Below are positions 29,176-36,159 of a stretch of 52,872 bases of DNA, one piece after another. Both the position numbers and the translations under genes were made by a program. A model generated the notes under the pieces. The model did no database searches. It worked only from the letters and a program-made list of their open reading frames with translations, and was not told the DNA's origin. Source of the stretch: an uncultured Actinomycetes bacterium (GTDB lineage: Bacteria; Actinomycetota; Acidimicrobiia; Acidimicrobiales; Microtrichaceae); the NCBI GenBank assembly GCA_903873135.1, contig CAIQNH010000134.1:1-52872 (forward strand), written 5' to 3'. Positions within the stretch are counted from its first letter, which is position 1. Each line of letters starts with the position of its first letter.

Positions 29176-29181
29176 TAGTGT
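29176..29181 (+). promoter_or_regulatory. Leaderless -10 element of ftsY
   Basis: TAGTGT ends nine bases before the ATG at 29191; the spacer CGACGGGCC has no SD site. Confidence 0.55.
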
Positions 29182-29190
29182 CGACGGGCC

Positions 29191-30459
29191 ATGGAGATCC
29201 TGCTCGTCATCATCCCGATCGTCGTCCTGGTGCTGGTGGTCGTCGCGTCCGTCACCCTCGTCGGTCGACGCCGCGCCCTCGACACCGACTCGGTGGACCT
29301 CGAACTGCCGGTCGAGGTCAGCGACGACCAGCTGTCGACCGCCGTGGAGCCACGAGAGCTCCAGGGCGAGCAGACCGGTCCCGAGGACCTGCTCGAGCCC
29401 GAGGTGCAGGTGACCGAGACCGCCGGTCCGGTGCTCGGGACCTCCGTCGAGATCGTCGGACCGCCGCTGACCGAGGAGGAGGCGGCGGCCAACATCGCTG
29501 CTGCAGAGGCGGCCGAGGCCGAGTGGGAGGCGGAGCACGGCGGCGTCGAGGAACTCGTCCGGCCGACGTTCCGGGACCGCCTGGCCAAGGCCCGCGGCGC
29601 CGTCAGCGGCTACGTCGGTTCGATCCTGTCGCGCTCGACCATCGACGCCGAGACCTGGGACGACCTCGAGGAGGCGCTGCTGCGGGCCGACGTGGGCGCG
29701 GGTCCGACCGCTGAGCTCCTGGACGCAGTGCGCTCGACCGTGCGGGAACGGGGCATCACCACGCCCGAGGCGCTGGTCGAGGCCGTGAAGGACGAGATGA
29801 AGGCGCGCCTCGCCGGGCCGGTGGGGTTGGCGGTCGCCGACACCCCACCCACGATCTGGCTGTTCGTCGGGGTGAACGGGGTGGGCAAGACCACGACGAT
29901 CGGCAAGGTCGGGCGCCGACTCGCCGACCAGGGGTCCTCGGTCGTCATGGCCGCCGGTGACACGTTCCGTGCCGCTGCGGCCGAGCAGCTCGGCACCTGG
30001 GCCGACCGCTGCGGCGCCCACCTGGTGCGCGGCGAGGAGGGGGGCGACCCGTCGGCGATCATCTTCGACGCGGTGGCCTCGGCCTCGGCCCGTGGTGCCG
30101 ACGTGGTGCTCGCCGACACGGCCGGTCGGCTGCACACCAAGAGCAACCTGATGGACGAGCTGTCGAAGGTTCGCCGGGTGGCCGACAAGGGCGACGGGAC
30201 CGTGACCGAGGTGCTCCTGGTCCTGGACGCCACGACCGGTCAGAACGGCCTGCAGCAGGCCCGGCAGTTCACCGAGGCCACCGAGGTCACCGGAGTGGTG
30301 CTGACCAAGCTCGACGGCTCGGCGAAGGGCGGGATCGTGTTCGCGATCCGATCGGAGCTCGGCATCCCGGTGAAGCTGGTCGGTCTGGGCGAGGGTGCGG
30401 CCGACCTCGTCGACTTCGACGCGGACGAGTTCGTCGACGCCCTGTTCGACCGGGACTGA
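29191..30459 (+). CDS. ftsY: Signal recognition particle receptor FtsY
   Basis: 422 residues. An N-terminal membrane helix (LLVIIPIVVLVLVVVASVTL), an acidic linker to about residue 125, then the NG domain: GVNGVGKTTTIGK (G1), AAGDTFRAAAAEQL (G2), LADTAGRLHTKSNLMDEL (G3), LTKLDGSAKGG (G4) and GLGEGAADLVDFD (G5). It docks SRP-ribosome complexes at the membrane. The membrane-anchored form is common in actinobacteria. Its place after smc is conserved, but here the MoxR cassette separates them. Confidence 0.96.
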   Translation: MEILLVIIPIVVLVLVVVASVTLVGRRRALDTDSVDLELPVEVSDDQLSTAVEPRELQGEQTGPEDLLEPEVQVTETAGPVLGTSVEIVGPPLTEEEAAANIAAAEAAEAEWEAEHGGVEELVRPTFRDRLAKARGAVSGYVGSILSRSTIDAETWDDLEEALLRADVGAGPTAELLDAVRSTVRERGITTPEALVEAVKDEMKARLAGPVGLAVADTPPTIWLFVGVNGVGKTTTIGKVGRRLADQGSSVVMAAGDTFRAAAAEQLGTWADRCGAHLVRGEEGGDPSAIIFDAVASASARGADVVLADTAGRLHTKSNLMDELSKVRRVADKGDGTVTEVLLVLDATTGQNGLQQARQFTEATEVTGVVLTKLDGSAKGGIVFAIRSELGIPVKLVGLGEGAADLVDFDADEFVDALFDRD

Positions 30460-30475
30460 GGCCCGGCCCGCTCAG
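30456..30475. terminator. Weak hairpin between convergent ftsY and the DsbA-like gene
   Basis: CTGAG and CTCAG form a 5-bp stem around a 10-base GC loop in the 12-bp gap. Both stop codons are in the arms. Confidence 0.25.
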
Positions 30476-31122
30476 CGGCGCGAACGCTCGGCCTGACGGG
30501 CCAGCACCCGGACCACGGTCTCCACGTCCTGGGCGCCGGGGATGATCGCGGCGCCGTCGACCCGGAACGTGGGGACGCCCGTGACGTCGAGTCGCTCGGC
30601 CTCGGCCCGGTCGGCGAGCACCGCGTCGGTCCCACCGTCGCCGGCGAGCAGCTCGGCGGCGGCGTCGGCCTCCAGTCCGGCGTCCCCGGCGATCCGGACC
30701 AGGGTGGAGTGGTCCGAGACGTCGTCGCCCCGGGTGAAGTACGCCTCGAACAGTCCCTCGGCGAGCGCGTCCTGGCCGGGGGGCTGCGTCGCCGCCCACG
30801 CCATCAACCGGTGGGCGTCGAGTGTGTTCACCCGTCGGGCCAGGTCGAAGCGGTAGTCGATGCCGACCTCGCTGCCGAGCGGGGTGAGGCGGCGGATCGT
30901 GCCGTCGAAGGCCCCCGGTCCGTACTTCCGGTCGATCGCCGTCCTCAGGTCCTGCGCCTCCGGCGGCGCCGACGGGTCGAGCTGGAACGCCCGCCAGCGG
31001 ACCCGGACCGTCGAACGATCCACCACGCCGGTCCGGTCCAGCTCGTCGAGCGCGAGCCCGAGACGCCGGGCGCCGAGGTAGCACCAGGGGCAGACCACGT
31101 CGGAGAAGACCTCGATCTCCAC
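30472..31122 (-). CDS. DsbA-family thiol oxidoreductase (FrnE-like), cytoplasmic
   Basis: 216 residues. EVFSDVVCPWCYLG carries a CPWC redox motif, and the late TGVPTFRVDG contains the cis-Pro loop of the thioredoxin fold. There is no signal peptide, so it acts in the cytoplasm, as FrnE-type proteins do. It may reduce or isomerise mixed disulfides with mycothiol or act in polyketide-like chemistry; the substrate is unknown. GTG at 31122 is seven bases after a TACGGT hexamer. Its promoter overlaps that of ffh. Confidence 0.88.
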   Translation of the reverse strand: MEIEVFSDVVCPWCYLGARRLGLALDELDRTGVVDRSTVRVRWRAFQLDPSAPPEAQDLRTAIDRKYGPGAFDGTIRRLTPLGSEVGIDYRFDLARRVNTLDAHRLMAWAATQPPGQDALAEGLFEAYFTRGDDVSDHSTLVRIAGDAGLEADAAAELLAGDGGTDAVLADRAEAERLDVTGVPTFRVDGAAIIPGAQDVETVVRVLARQAERSRR

Positions 31123-31129
31123 GGCCCCG

Positions 31130-31135
31130 ACCGTA
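31130..31135 (-). promoter_or_regulatory. Leaderless -10 element of the DsbA-like gene
   Basis: TACGGT on the minus strand ends seven bases before the GTG at 31122, with no SD site. The ffh -10 is only about 30 bp away on the other strand. Confidence 0.55.
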
Positions 31136-31165
31136 CCGGCCTCGGCGGCACCCGGTCCCGCCCGG

Positions 31166-31171
31166 TAGCCT
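31166..31171 (+). promoter_or_regulatory. Leaderless -10 element of ffh
   Basis: TAGCCT ends nine bases before the ATG at 31181, spacer CACGGGGCC. Confidence 0.55.
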
Positions 31172-31180
31172 CACGGGGCC

Positions 31181-32671
31181 ATGTTCGAGTCGCTCACCGA
31201 TCGTTTCGAGGGGATCTTCACCCGGCTGCGGGGCAAGGGCCGCCTGTCCGAGGACGACGTCGACGAGGTGCTCCGTGAGATCCGCCTCGCCCTGCTCGAG
31301 GCGGACGTCAACCTCGACGTGACCAAGTCGCTCCAGGCACGGATCCGGGAGCGGGCCGTCGGCGCGGACCTCTCCGCTGCGCTCAACCCGGCGCTGCAGG
31401 TCAAGAAGATCGTCCTCGAGGAGCTGACCGAGACGCTCGGCGGCGAGACGCTCCGCATCCGCTACGCGTCCAAGCCGCCGACCGTGGTGCTGATGGCCGG
31501 CCTCCAGGGTTCGGGCAAGACCACGAACTCGGCCAAGCTCGCCCGGTGGTTCCGCTCCCAGGGGCGCAACCCGATGCTGGTCGGCGCGGACCTCCAGCGC
31601 CCGGCTGCGGTGCAGCAGCTGCGGACGCTCGCCGCGCAGATCGACGTCCCGGTGCACTCCGCCGACGACGAGGTGGTCGCCTCGGGAACCGGGGACCCGG
31701 TCGAGGTCGCCTCCGGCGCCGTCGCAGAGGCCCGACGCCGGGGTCGGGACGTGGTGATCGTCGACACCGCCGGTCGACTCGCGATCGACGCCGAGCTCAT
31801 GGACCAGGTGCGGCGGATCTCCGAGGCCGTGGAGCCCGACTACACGTTCCTCGTCGTCGACGCCATGACCGGCCAGGACGCCGTGACGGTCGCCGAGAAC
31901 TTCCACGCCACCCTCGAGCTCGACGGCGTGATCCTCACCAAGCTCGACGGTGACGCACGGGGCGGTGCGGCGCTCTCGGTCAAGGAGATCGTCGGTCGGC
32001 CGATCGCCTTCGCGTCGACGGTGGAGAAGCTCGAGGACTTCGACCTCTTCCACCCGGACCGGTTGGCCGGCCGGATCCTGGGCGAGGGCGACCTGGCGAC
32101 GCTCATCGAGAAGGCCGAGAGCGCCTTCGAGCAGGAGCAGGCCGAGGAGGCCGCGGCCCGACTCCTCGACGGCACCTTCACCTTCGACGACTTCCTGGAC
32201 CAGATGCAGGCCATCAAGAAGATGGGGCCGATCTCGGGGCTGATGAGCATGATGCCGGGCATCCCCAAGGAGGTCCGGGACGTCGAGATCGAGGACCACC
32301 AGATCGCCCGGATCGAGGCCATCATCCGGTCGATGACCCCGGCCGAGCGTGTCGACCCGGACGTGATCGACCAGTCGCGTCGGGCCCGGATCGCCAAGGG
32401 GTCGGGGACGTCCTCCTCGGACGTCTCGCAGCTGATCACCCAGTTCAAGCAGATGCGTCAGATGATGCAGCAGATGGGCGGCGGGCCGAAGCGCCGGAAG
32501 AAGGGCAAGGGCCGCAGGAACAAGCAGGGCGGCCGGGTGACCCCCAAGGGAGGGGCGCCGGCCCGCAAGGCCGCCTTCACCCTCCCCACGCTCGAGGAGA
32601 TGGAGGCCCAGCTCCCCGGCCCGCTCTCGGGCGGAGGACTCCCCGGGGGTGGGGGCCAGGGCGGGTCCTGA
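31181..32671 (+). CDS. ffh: Signal recognition particle protein Ffh (SRP54)
   Basis: 496 residues. N domain, then GLQGSGKTTNSAKLA (about 107-121), DLQRPAAVQQL, VDTAGRLAIDAELMDQ, LTKLDGDARGG, and a Met-rich M domain (MGPISGLMSMMPGIP, QFKQMRQMMQQMGGG) that binds signal peptides and 4.5S RNA. A Lys/Arg- then Gly-rich tail of about 70 residues follows. It is leaderless by the TAGCCT hexamer nine bases upstream. No 4.5S RNA gene was seen nearby. Confidence 0.97.
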   Translation: MFESLTDRFEGIFTRLRGKGRLSEDDVDEVLREIRLALLEADVNLDVTKSLQARIRERAVGADLSAALNPALQVKKIVLEELTETLGGETLRIRYASKPPTVVLMAGLQGSGKTTNSAKLARWFRSQGRNPMLVGADLQRPAAVQQLRTLAAQIDVPVHSADDEVVASGTGDPVEVASGAVAEARRRGRDVVIVDTAGRLAIDAELMDQVRRISEAVEPDYTFLVVDAMTGQDAVTVAENFHATLELDGVILTKLDGDARGGAALSVKEIVGRPIAFASTVEKLEDFDLFHPDRLAGRILGEGDLATLIEKAESAFEQEQAEEAAARLLDGTFTFDDFLDQMQAIKKMGPISGLMSMMPGIPKEVRDVEIEDHQIARIEAIIRSMTPAERVDPDVIDQSRRARIAKGSGTSSSDVSQLITQFKQMRQMMQQMGGGPKRRKKGKGRRNKQGGRVTPKGGAPARKAAFTLPTLEEMEAQLPGPLSGGGLPGGGGQGGS

Positions 32672-32693
32672 GGGGCCGGCTCCTCGCCGTGGT

Positions 32694-32722
32694 TTGCTCC
32701 GCGGGGTGGTGGCGACCATCAT
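32694..32722 (+). promoter_or_regulatory. Possible promoter for rpsP operon (TTGCTC, 17 bp, CATCAT)
   Basis: TTGCTC at 32694 and CATCAT at 32717 are 17 bp apart, each 4/6 to consensus. The operon may instead be read through from ffh. Confidence 0.35.
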
Positions 32723-32730
32723 GGTGGGCC

Positions 32731-32767
32731 GCCCGGTTCCGGGCAGCCGGGGCCGGTCGCCGACCGG
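32731..32767 (+). promoter_or_regulatory. Two hairpins in the rpsP leader
   Basis: GCCCG/CGGGC with a GTTC loop (32731-32744) is followed by CCGGTC/GACCGG with a GCC loop (32753-32767). They sit in the 133-bp gap before S16 and could be an autoregulatory leader or an attenuator. Confidence 0.35.
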
Positions 32768-32804
32768 GATCCGGCGGCGATGCAACTCGACAGGAAGACA
32801 CGAC

Positions 32805-33077
32805 GTGGCCGTACGACTCCGTCTCATGCGGATGGGCAAGAAGAAGCAGCCGACCTACCGGATCGTGGCGGCCGACGCCCGCTCGCCCCGGGACGGTCGC
32901 TTCCTCGAGATCGTGGGCATCTACGACCCGCGGCAGGAGCCGTCCCTCATCCGCATCGATCAGGAGCGGGCGCTGCACTGGCTGCGTCACGGTGCCCAGC
33001 CGACCGAGCGGGTGGAGAAGCTGCTGAAGATCTCCGGGGCCTGGGACGAGTTCCAGTCCTCCAAGGCCGGCGGCTGA
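32805..33077 (+). CDS. rpsP: 30S ribosomal protein S16
   Basis: 90 residues: VAVRLRLMRMGKKKQPTYRI, then VAADARSPRDGRFLEIVG and YDPRQEP, the S16 signature. GTG at 32805 aligns with the family start; only a weak SD (GGAAGA) is seen. It heads the conserved rpsP-khpA-rimM-trmD operon. Confidence 0.97.
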   Translation: MAVRLRLMRMGKKKQPTYRIVAADARSPRDGRFLEIVGIYDPRQEPSLIRIDQERALHWLRHGAQPTERVEKLLKISGAWDEFQSSKAGG

Positions 33078-33087
33078 GGTCGGCGAC

Positions 33088-33354
33088 GTGAACGACGACG
33101 TGAACCCCGACGGCCCCACGCACGCCGTGGCCGTGCTCGAGCACCTGGCCCGCTCCCTGGTCGACGACCCCGACGGCGTGCGCGTCGAGGTGGTGGACGG
33201 TTCGGGTCGGCCCCAGCTCAACCTCTACGTGACCGAGGGCGACATGGGTCGCATCATCGGCAAGCGCGGCCGCATGGCGAACGCCATCCGGACCGTCACC
33301 CGGGCCGCCGCCGCCCGGGACGGACTCGACGTCGACATCGAGTTCATCGACTGA
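33088..33354 (+). CDS. khpA: KH-domain RNA-binding protein KhpA
   Basis: 88 residues. A single KH domain with the GRIIGKRGRMANAIRTV loop (GxxG motif). Family members bind small and messenger RNAs and affect cell division and elongation with KhpB. It sits between rpsP and rimM as in most Gram-positives. GTG at 33088 has GAGG about eight bases upstream. Confidence 0.95.
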   Translation: MNDDVNPDGPTHAVAVLEHLARSLVDDPDGVRVEVVDGSGRPQLNLYVTEGDMGRIIGKRGRMANAIRTVTRAAAARDGLDVDIEFID

Positions 33355-33373
33355 GCACGGTGCGCTGACCCCC

Positions 33374-33880
33374 GTGCTCGAGGTCGGGCGGATCGCCAAG
33401 GTCCACGGCCTGCGCGGCGAGGTGGTCGTCGACCTCACGTCGGACCGCACCGAGCGGGTGGCCCCGGGTGCCACGCTGACCGCGGCCCCCGTGGGTGGTG
33501 GCGACCCTGCGGCACCCGGCGCGCTCGAGCTGCGGATCCGCTCGGCCCGTCCCCACGGCGGGCGTTGGCTGGTGACGTTCGAGGGTCACGCCGACCGCGA
33601 GTCGGTGGAGGGTCTGCCGGGTCGCACCCTCTTCGGTCCGCCCCTCGACGTCGAGGGCGTGCTGTGGGTCCACGAGCTCGTCGGCGCGACCGTGCGCACC
33701 CCGGACGGTCGGGAGCACGGGGTCGTCGAGTCGGTGCAGGCCAACCCGGCGTCCGACCTGCTGGTCCTGGACTCCGGAGCGCTCGTCCCGGTGGTGTTCG
33801 TCGTCGACGGCCCCACCGACGGCGTGGTCGTGGTGGAGGTGCCCGACGGACTGTTCGAGCTCTTCGAGGAGGGCGGCTGA
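33374..33880 (+). CDS. rimM: 16S rRNA processing protein RimM
   Basis: 168 residues. The N-terminus [20 protein letters not shown] is the RimM beta-barrel, with the PRC-barrel half later ([26 protein letters not shown]-like tail). It helps mature the 30S head with S19. The start is 19 bp after khpA. Confidence 0.95.
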   Translation: MLEVGRIAKVHGLRGEVVVDLTSDRTERVAPGATLTAAPVGGGDPAAPGALELRIRSARPHGGRWLVTFEGHADRESVEGLPGRTLFGPPLDVEGVLWVHELVGATVRTPDGREHGVVESVQANPASDLLVLDSGALVPVVFVVDGPTDGVVVVEVPDGLFELFEEGG

Positions 33881-33882
33881 CC

Positions 33883-34626
33883 GTGCGGATCGACGTCCTC
33901 ACGATCTTCCCCGAGCTCGTCCGGGGCTTCGCCGGGCACAGCCTCCTCGGTCGGGCCGTGGCCGCCGGCACGGTCGACCTGCACGTCCACGACCTGCGGG
34001 ACGCCACCACCGACGTCCACCGCACGGTCGACGACTCGCCCTTCGGTGGCGGCGCCGGGATGGTCCTGCGTCCCGAGCCGATCGTGGAGACCGTCGAGCG
34101 GGTCGACCCGCCGAGGCCGATCCTGGCGCTCGGGCCCGCCGGTCGGCCGTTCGACCAGGGCGCCGCCGTCCGGCTCGCCGGACTCGACGGCTTCACCCTG
34201 CTCTGCGGACGGTACGAGGGCATCGACCAGCGGGTCCTGGACCACGTGGTCGACGAGGAGCTCTCGATCGGGGACGTCGTGCTGGCGGGCGGGGAGGTGG
34301 GCGCGCTCGTGGTCGTCGAGGCGGTCACGCGTCTGCTCCCGGGGGTGATGGGCAACGAGACCTCGGCGGGTGACGAGAGCTTCACCGACGGGCTCCTCGA
34401 GTACCCGCAGTACACCCGGCCCGCCGAGTACCGGGGCTGGGCCGTGCCGGAGGTGCTCCGATCGGGCGACCACGGGAGGATCGAACGGTGGCGTCGGGCC
34501 CAGTCCCTGCGGCGCACGTTGGATCGCCGCCCCGACCTGATCGAGTCCCGGGGAGGTCTCCGACCCGAGGAGGAGGCGCTGCTCGAGTCCGAACCGGTCG
34601 GCGACGACCCGGGGACGCGGCCCTGA
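33883..34626 (+). CDS. trmD: tRNA (guanine37-N1)-methyltransferase
   Basis: 247 residues. [13 protein letters not shown] at the start, [31 protein letters not shown] and [20 protein letters not shown] form the SPOUT trefoil knot. [11 protein letters not shown] and [13 protein letters not shown] are also conserved. It methylates G37 and prevents frameshifting. GTG at 33883 is two bases after the rimM stop, with an SD (GAGGAGGG) inside rimM. Confidence 0.97.
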   Translation: MRIDVLTIFPELVRGFAGHSLLGRAVAAGTVDLHVHDLRDATTDVHRTVDDSPFGGGAGMVLRPEPIVETVERVDPPRPILALGPAGRPFDQGAAVRLAGLDGFTLLCGRYEGIDQRVLDHVVDEELSIGDVVLAGGEVGALVVVEAVTRLLPGVMGNETSAGDESFTDGLLEYPQYTRPAEYRGWAVPEVLRSGDHGRIERWRRAQSLRRTLDRRPDLIESRGGLRPEEEALLESEPVGDDPGTRP

Positions 34627-34682
34627 GATCCGAGGGTTGCGCGGCCCGTCGCGGCGGGTTTCCGGTGGCGCGGGTCCTCCGG

Positions 34683-34688
34683 TACTGT
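34683..34688 (+). promoter_or_regulatory. -10 element (TACTGT) for rplS, with a leader of about 108 nt
   Basis: TACTGT in the gap after trmD; a possible -35 TTTCCG lies 18 bp upstream at 34659. It would separate rplS expression from the rpsP operon. Confidence 0.45.
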
Positions 34689-34697
34689 GTCGGGTCC

Positions 34698-34728
34698 CCA
34701 CCGACGCCCGTGGCGTCGACGCGGGTGG
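34698..34728 (+). promoter_or_regulatory. Leader stem-loop upstream of rplS
   Basis: CCACC/GGTGG encloses GACGCC/GGCGTC with a CGT loop and a 6-base bulge (34718-34723). It starts about three bases after the expected transcription start. It could be an L19 autoregulatory leader, but I cannot match it to a known family. Confidence 0.4.
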
Positions 34729-34802
34729 CCGGCCCCCACACCGGAACGACGGGGGCGGTCGCCGCAGCGTGACGCCGGCCGGGTCGCAGCCCTGGAGCCC
34801 AC

Positions 34803-35147
34803 ATGAAGCCGACCGACCTGATCGACGAGAGCAGCCTGCGAGACGACGTCCCCGACTTCGCTCCGGGTGACACGCTCAAGGTGCACGTGAAGGTCGTCGA
34901 GGGCAACAAGGAGCGGGTGCAGGTGTTCCAGGGGGTCGTGATCGCCCGACAGGGTGGCGGACTCCAGGAGACCTTCACCGTCCGCAAGCTCTCCTACGGC
35001 GTCGGGGTGGAGCGCACGTTCCCGATCCACTCGCCGATCGTCGACCACATCGAGGTCGTGACCCGGGGCGACGTCCGTCGCGCCAAGCTCTACTACCTCC
35101 GCGACCGGGTCGGGAAGGCCGCGAAGGTCAAGGAGAAGCGGGACTGA
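34803..35147 (+). CDS. rplS: 50S ribosomal protein L19
   Basis: 114 residues: [56 protein letters not shown] and [20 protein letters not shown] are all typical. A GGAG SD precedes the ATG by six bases. In mycobacteria lepB and rnhB follow; here yraN follows instead. Confidence 0.97.
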   Translation: MKPTDLIDESSLRDDVPDFAPGDTLKVHVKVVEGNKERVQVFQGVVIARQGGGLQETFTVRKLSYGVGVERTFPIHSPIVDHIEVVTRGDVRRAKLYYLRDRVGKAAKVKEKRD

Positions 35148-35154
35148 TCCGCTC

Positions 35155-35174
35155 CGGCCGGTGACCTCCGGCCG
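35155..35174 (+). terminator. Hairpin after rplS
   Basis: CGGCCGG and CCGGCCG form a perfect 7-bp stem with a TGACCT loop, seven bases after the stop, followed by a mildly T-containing stretch. Confidence 0.5.
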
Positions 35175-35250
35175 CGTCGCTTCCCCACACGGACCCGCTG
35201 GAGCGGGGAGTGCGCCCGCCGAGCACCGGTCGTGGCGCCGAGGAGGCGCT

Positions 35251-35604
35251 GTGTCCGCGTCGCGCTACGACCCCCACCGGCTCGGTCGTCACGGCGAGGA
35301 GGTCGTGGCCCGGTGGTACCGGGCCCGGGGCTACCGCGTGCTCGCCCGCAACTGGCGCTGCGAGCACGGCGAGCTCGACCTCGTCCTGGCGCTCGGTCGG
35401 GCCGTGGTCGTCTGCGAGGTGAAGACCCGCTCGTCGCTGCGGTTCGGTCACCCGGCCGAGGCGGTCGGCGCCGAGAAGCGCCGCAGGCTCCGGCTGCTCA
35501 CCTCGCGCTGGTTGTCCGAGTCGTCGTTCCGGGCCGACTCCGTGCGCATCGACGTGGCGGCCGTGGTCGGCGGCCGGGTCGAGGTGGTCGAGGGCGCCTG
35601 CTGA
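35251..35604 (+). CDS. UPF0102/YraN-family endonuclease-like protein
   Basis: 117 residues. LGRHGEEVVARWYRARGYRVLARNWR at the N-terminus (given in outline), GELDLVLALGRAVVVCEVKTR with the D-x(n)-EVK catalytic pattern of the restriction-endonuclease-like fold. Function is unsettled; it usually sits beside comM/dprA, as here. GTG at 35251 follows GAGGAGG by four bases; upstream in-frame starts lack conservation. Confidence 0.88.
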   Translation: MSASRYDPHRLGRHGEEVVARWYRARGYRVLARNWRCEHGELDLVLALGRAVVVCEVKTRSSLRFGHPAEAVGAEKRRRLRLLTSRWLSESSFRADSVRIDVAAVVGGRVEVVEGAC

Positions 35605-35613
35605 CGCCTCAGC
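35600..35613. terminator. Hairpin across convergent stops of yraN and the zinc-ribbon gene
   Basis: GCTGA and TCAGC form a 5-bp stem with a CGCC loop; each arm contains a stop codon. Confidence 0.3.
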
Positions 35614-35821
35614 GGCGCGGGGCCCGGGTCCGTCGGCGATCCCAGCAGCCCCGGTGCCAGTGGCGACGGAGGTCGGGGGCGTCCCGGGGCACGGCCACCA
35701 CGTGGTGGGTGCCGGGCGGGATGTCCCTGGTGCAGCCCGGGCAGACGTAGGTCTTCGTCGCCTGGTAGGGCTGGACGAAGCGGACGTCGCAGTCGGCGGT
35801 GGCGGTGTGGTCGAGTTCCAC
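35609..35821 (-). CDS. Small zinc-ribbon-like protein, function unknown
   Basis: 70 residues. VQPYQATKTYVCPGCTRDIP followed by GTHHVVAVP and HWHRGCWDRRR gives a CPGC pair plus a HWHxxCW second half, likely one metal site. The same pattern occurs in small actinobacterial proteins annotated only as hypothetical, so it seems conserved. GTG start at 35821, 20 bp downstream of a tiny membrane-protein gene on the same strand; the two probably form an operon. Confidence 0.75.
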   Translation of the reverse strand: MELDHTATADCDVRFVQPYQATKTYVCPGCTRDIPPGTHHVVAVPRDAPDLRRHWHRGCWDRRRTRAPRR

Positions 35822-35841
35822 GGTGCTGCGGTCCCCGCCGC

Positions 35842-35952
35842 TCAGGCGAGGAGGGCCCAGGCCACGACGGCGGCAGCGGCGAGCAGGGCGCCCACGACCA
35901 TGAGCACGTCCCAGCGGTCCGTTCGCTTCGGTCGGGTCGGGTCGAGCCCCAT
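35842..35952 (-). CDS. 36-residue single-pass membrane peptide
   Basis: A very short ORF: a basic N-terminus (MGLDPTRPKRTDRWD) then one hydrophobic helix (VLMVVGALLAAAAVVAWALL) up to the TGA. ATG at 35952 has GGGAG four bases upstream, and a TAGGAT hexamer lies about 46 bp before it. Layout (positive-inside, one helix) suits a small membrane regulator. It precedes the zinc-ribbon gene by 20 bp. The main doubt is length; conservation was not tested. Confidence 0.55.
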   Translation of the reverse strand: MGLDPTRPKRTDRWDVLMVVGALLAAAAVVAWALLA

Positions 35953-35998
35953 GTCGCTCCCGGGTGTGGTCGGTGGACCTCGGTCGTGGCCCGCCCGG

Positions 35999-36004
35999 AT
36001 CCTA
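35999..36004 (-). promoter_or_regulatory. Possible -10 (TAGGAT) for the small membrane peptide operon
   Basis: TAGGAT on the minus strand, about 46 bp before the ATG at 35952; no clear -35. Confidence 0.35.
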
Positions 36005-36065
36005 CGTCGGTGCCCCGGGTCGACCGGCCCGCCCGGCAGCCCCGTCGGCCGCAGCCGGTGGGGGC

Positions 36066-36071
36066 TACCGT
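36066..36071 (+). promoter_or_regulatory. Possible -10 (TACCGT) for comM-dprA
   Basis: TACCGT preceded by GGGGC, about 88 bp before the SD-led GTG at 36160. No start codon lies at leaderless distance. Confidence 0.35.
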
Positions 36072-36159
36072 TCCCGCGCCCGGCCCCGCCGGTCGTTCGC
36101 AGTCACGCTGCCCCGAACCCGACCCGGTGCCGGTGCGCCCCGGGGTCCCCGGAGGACCG

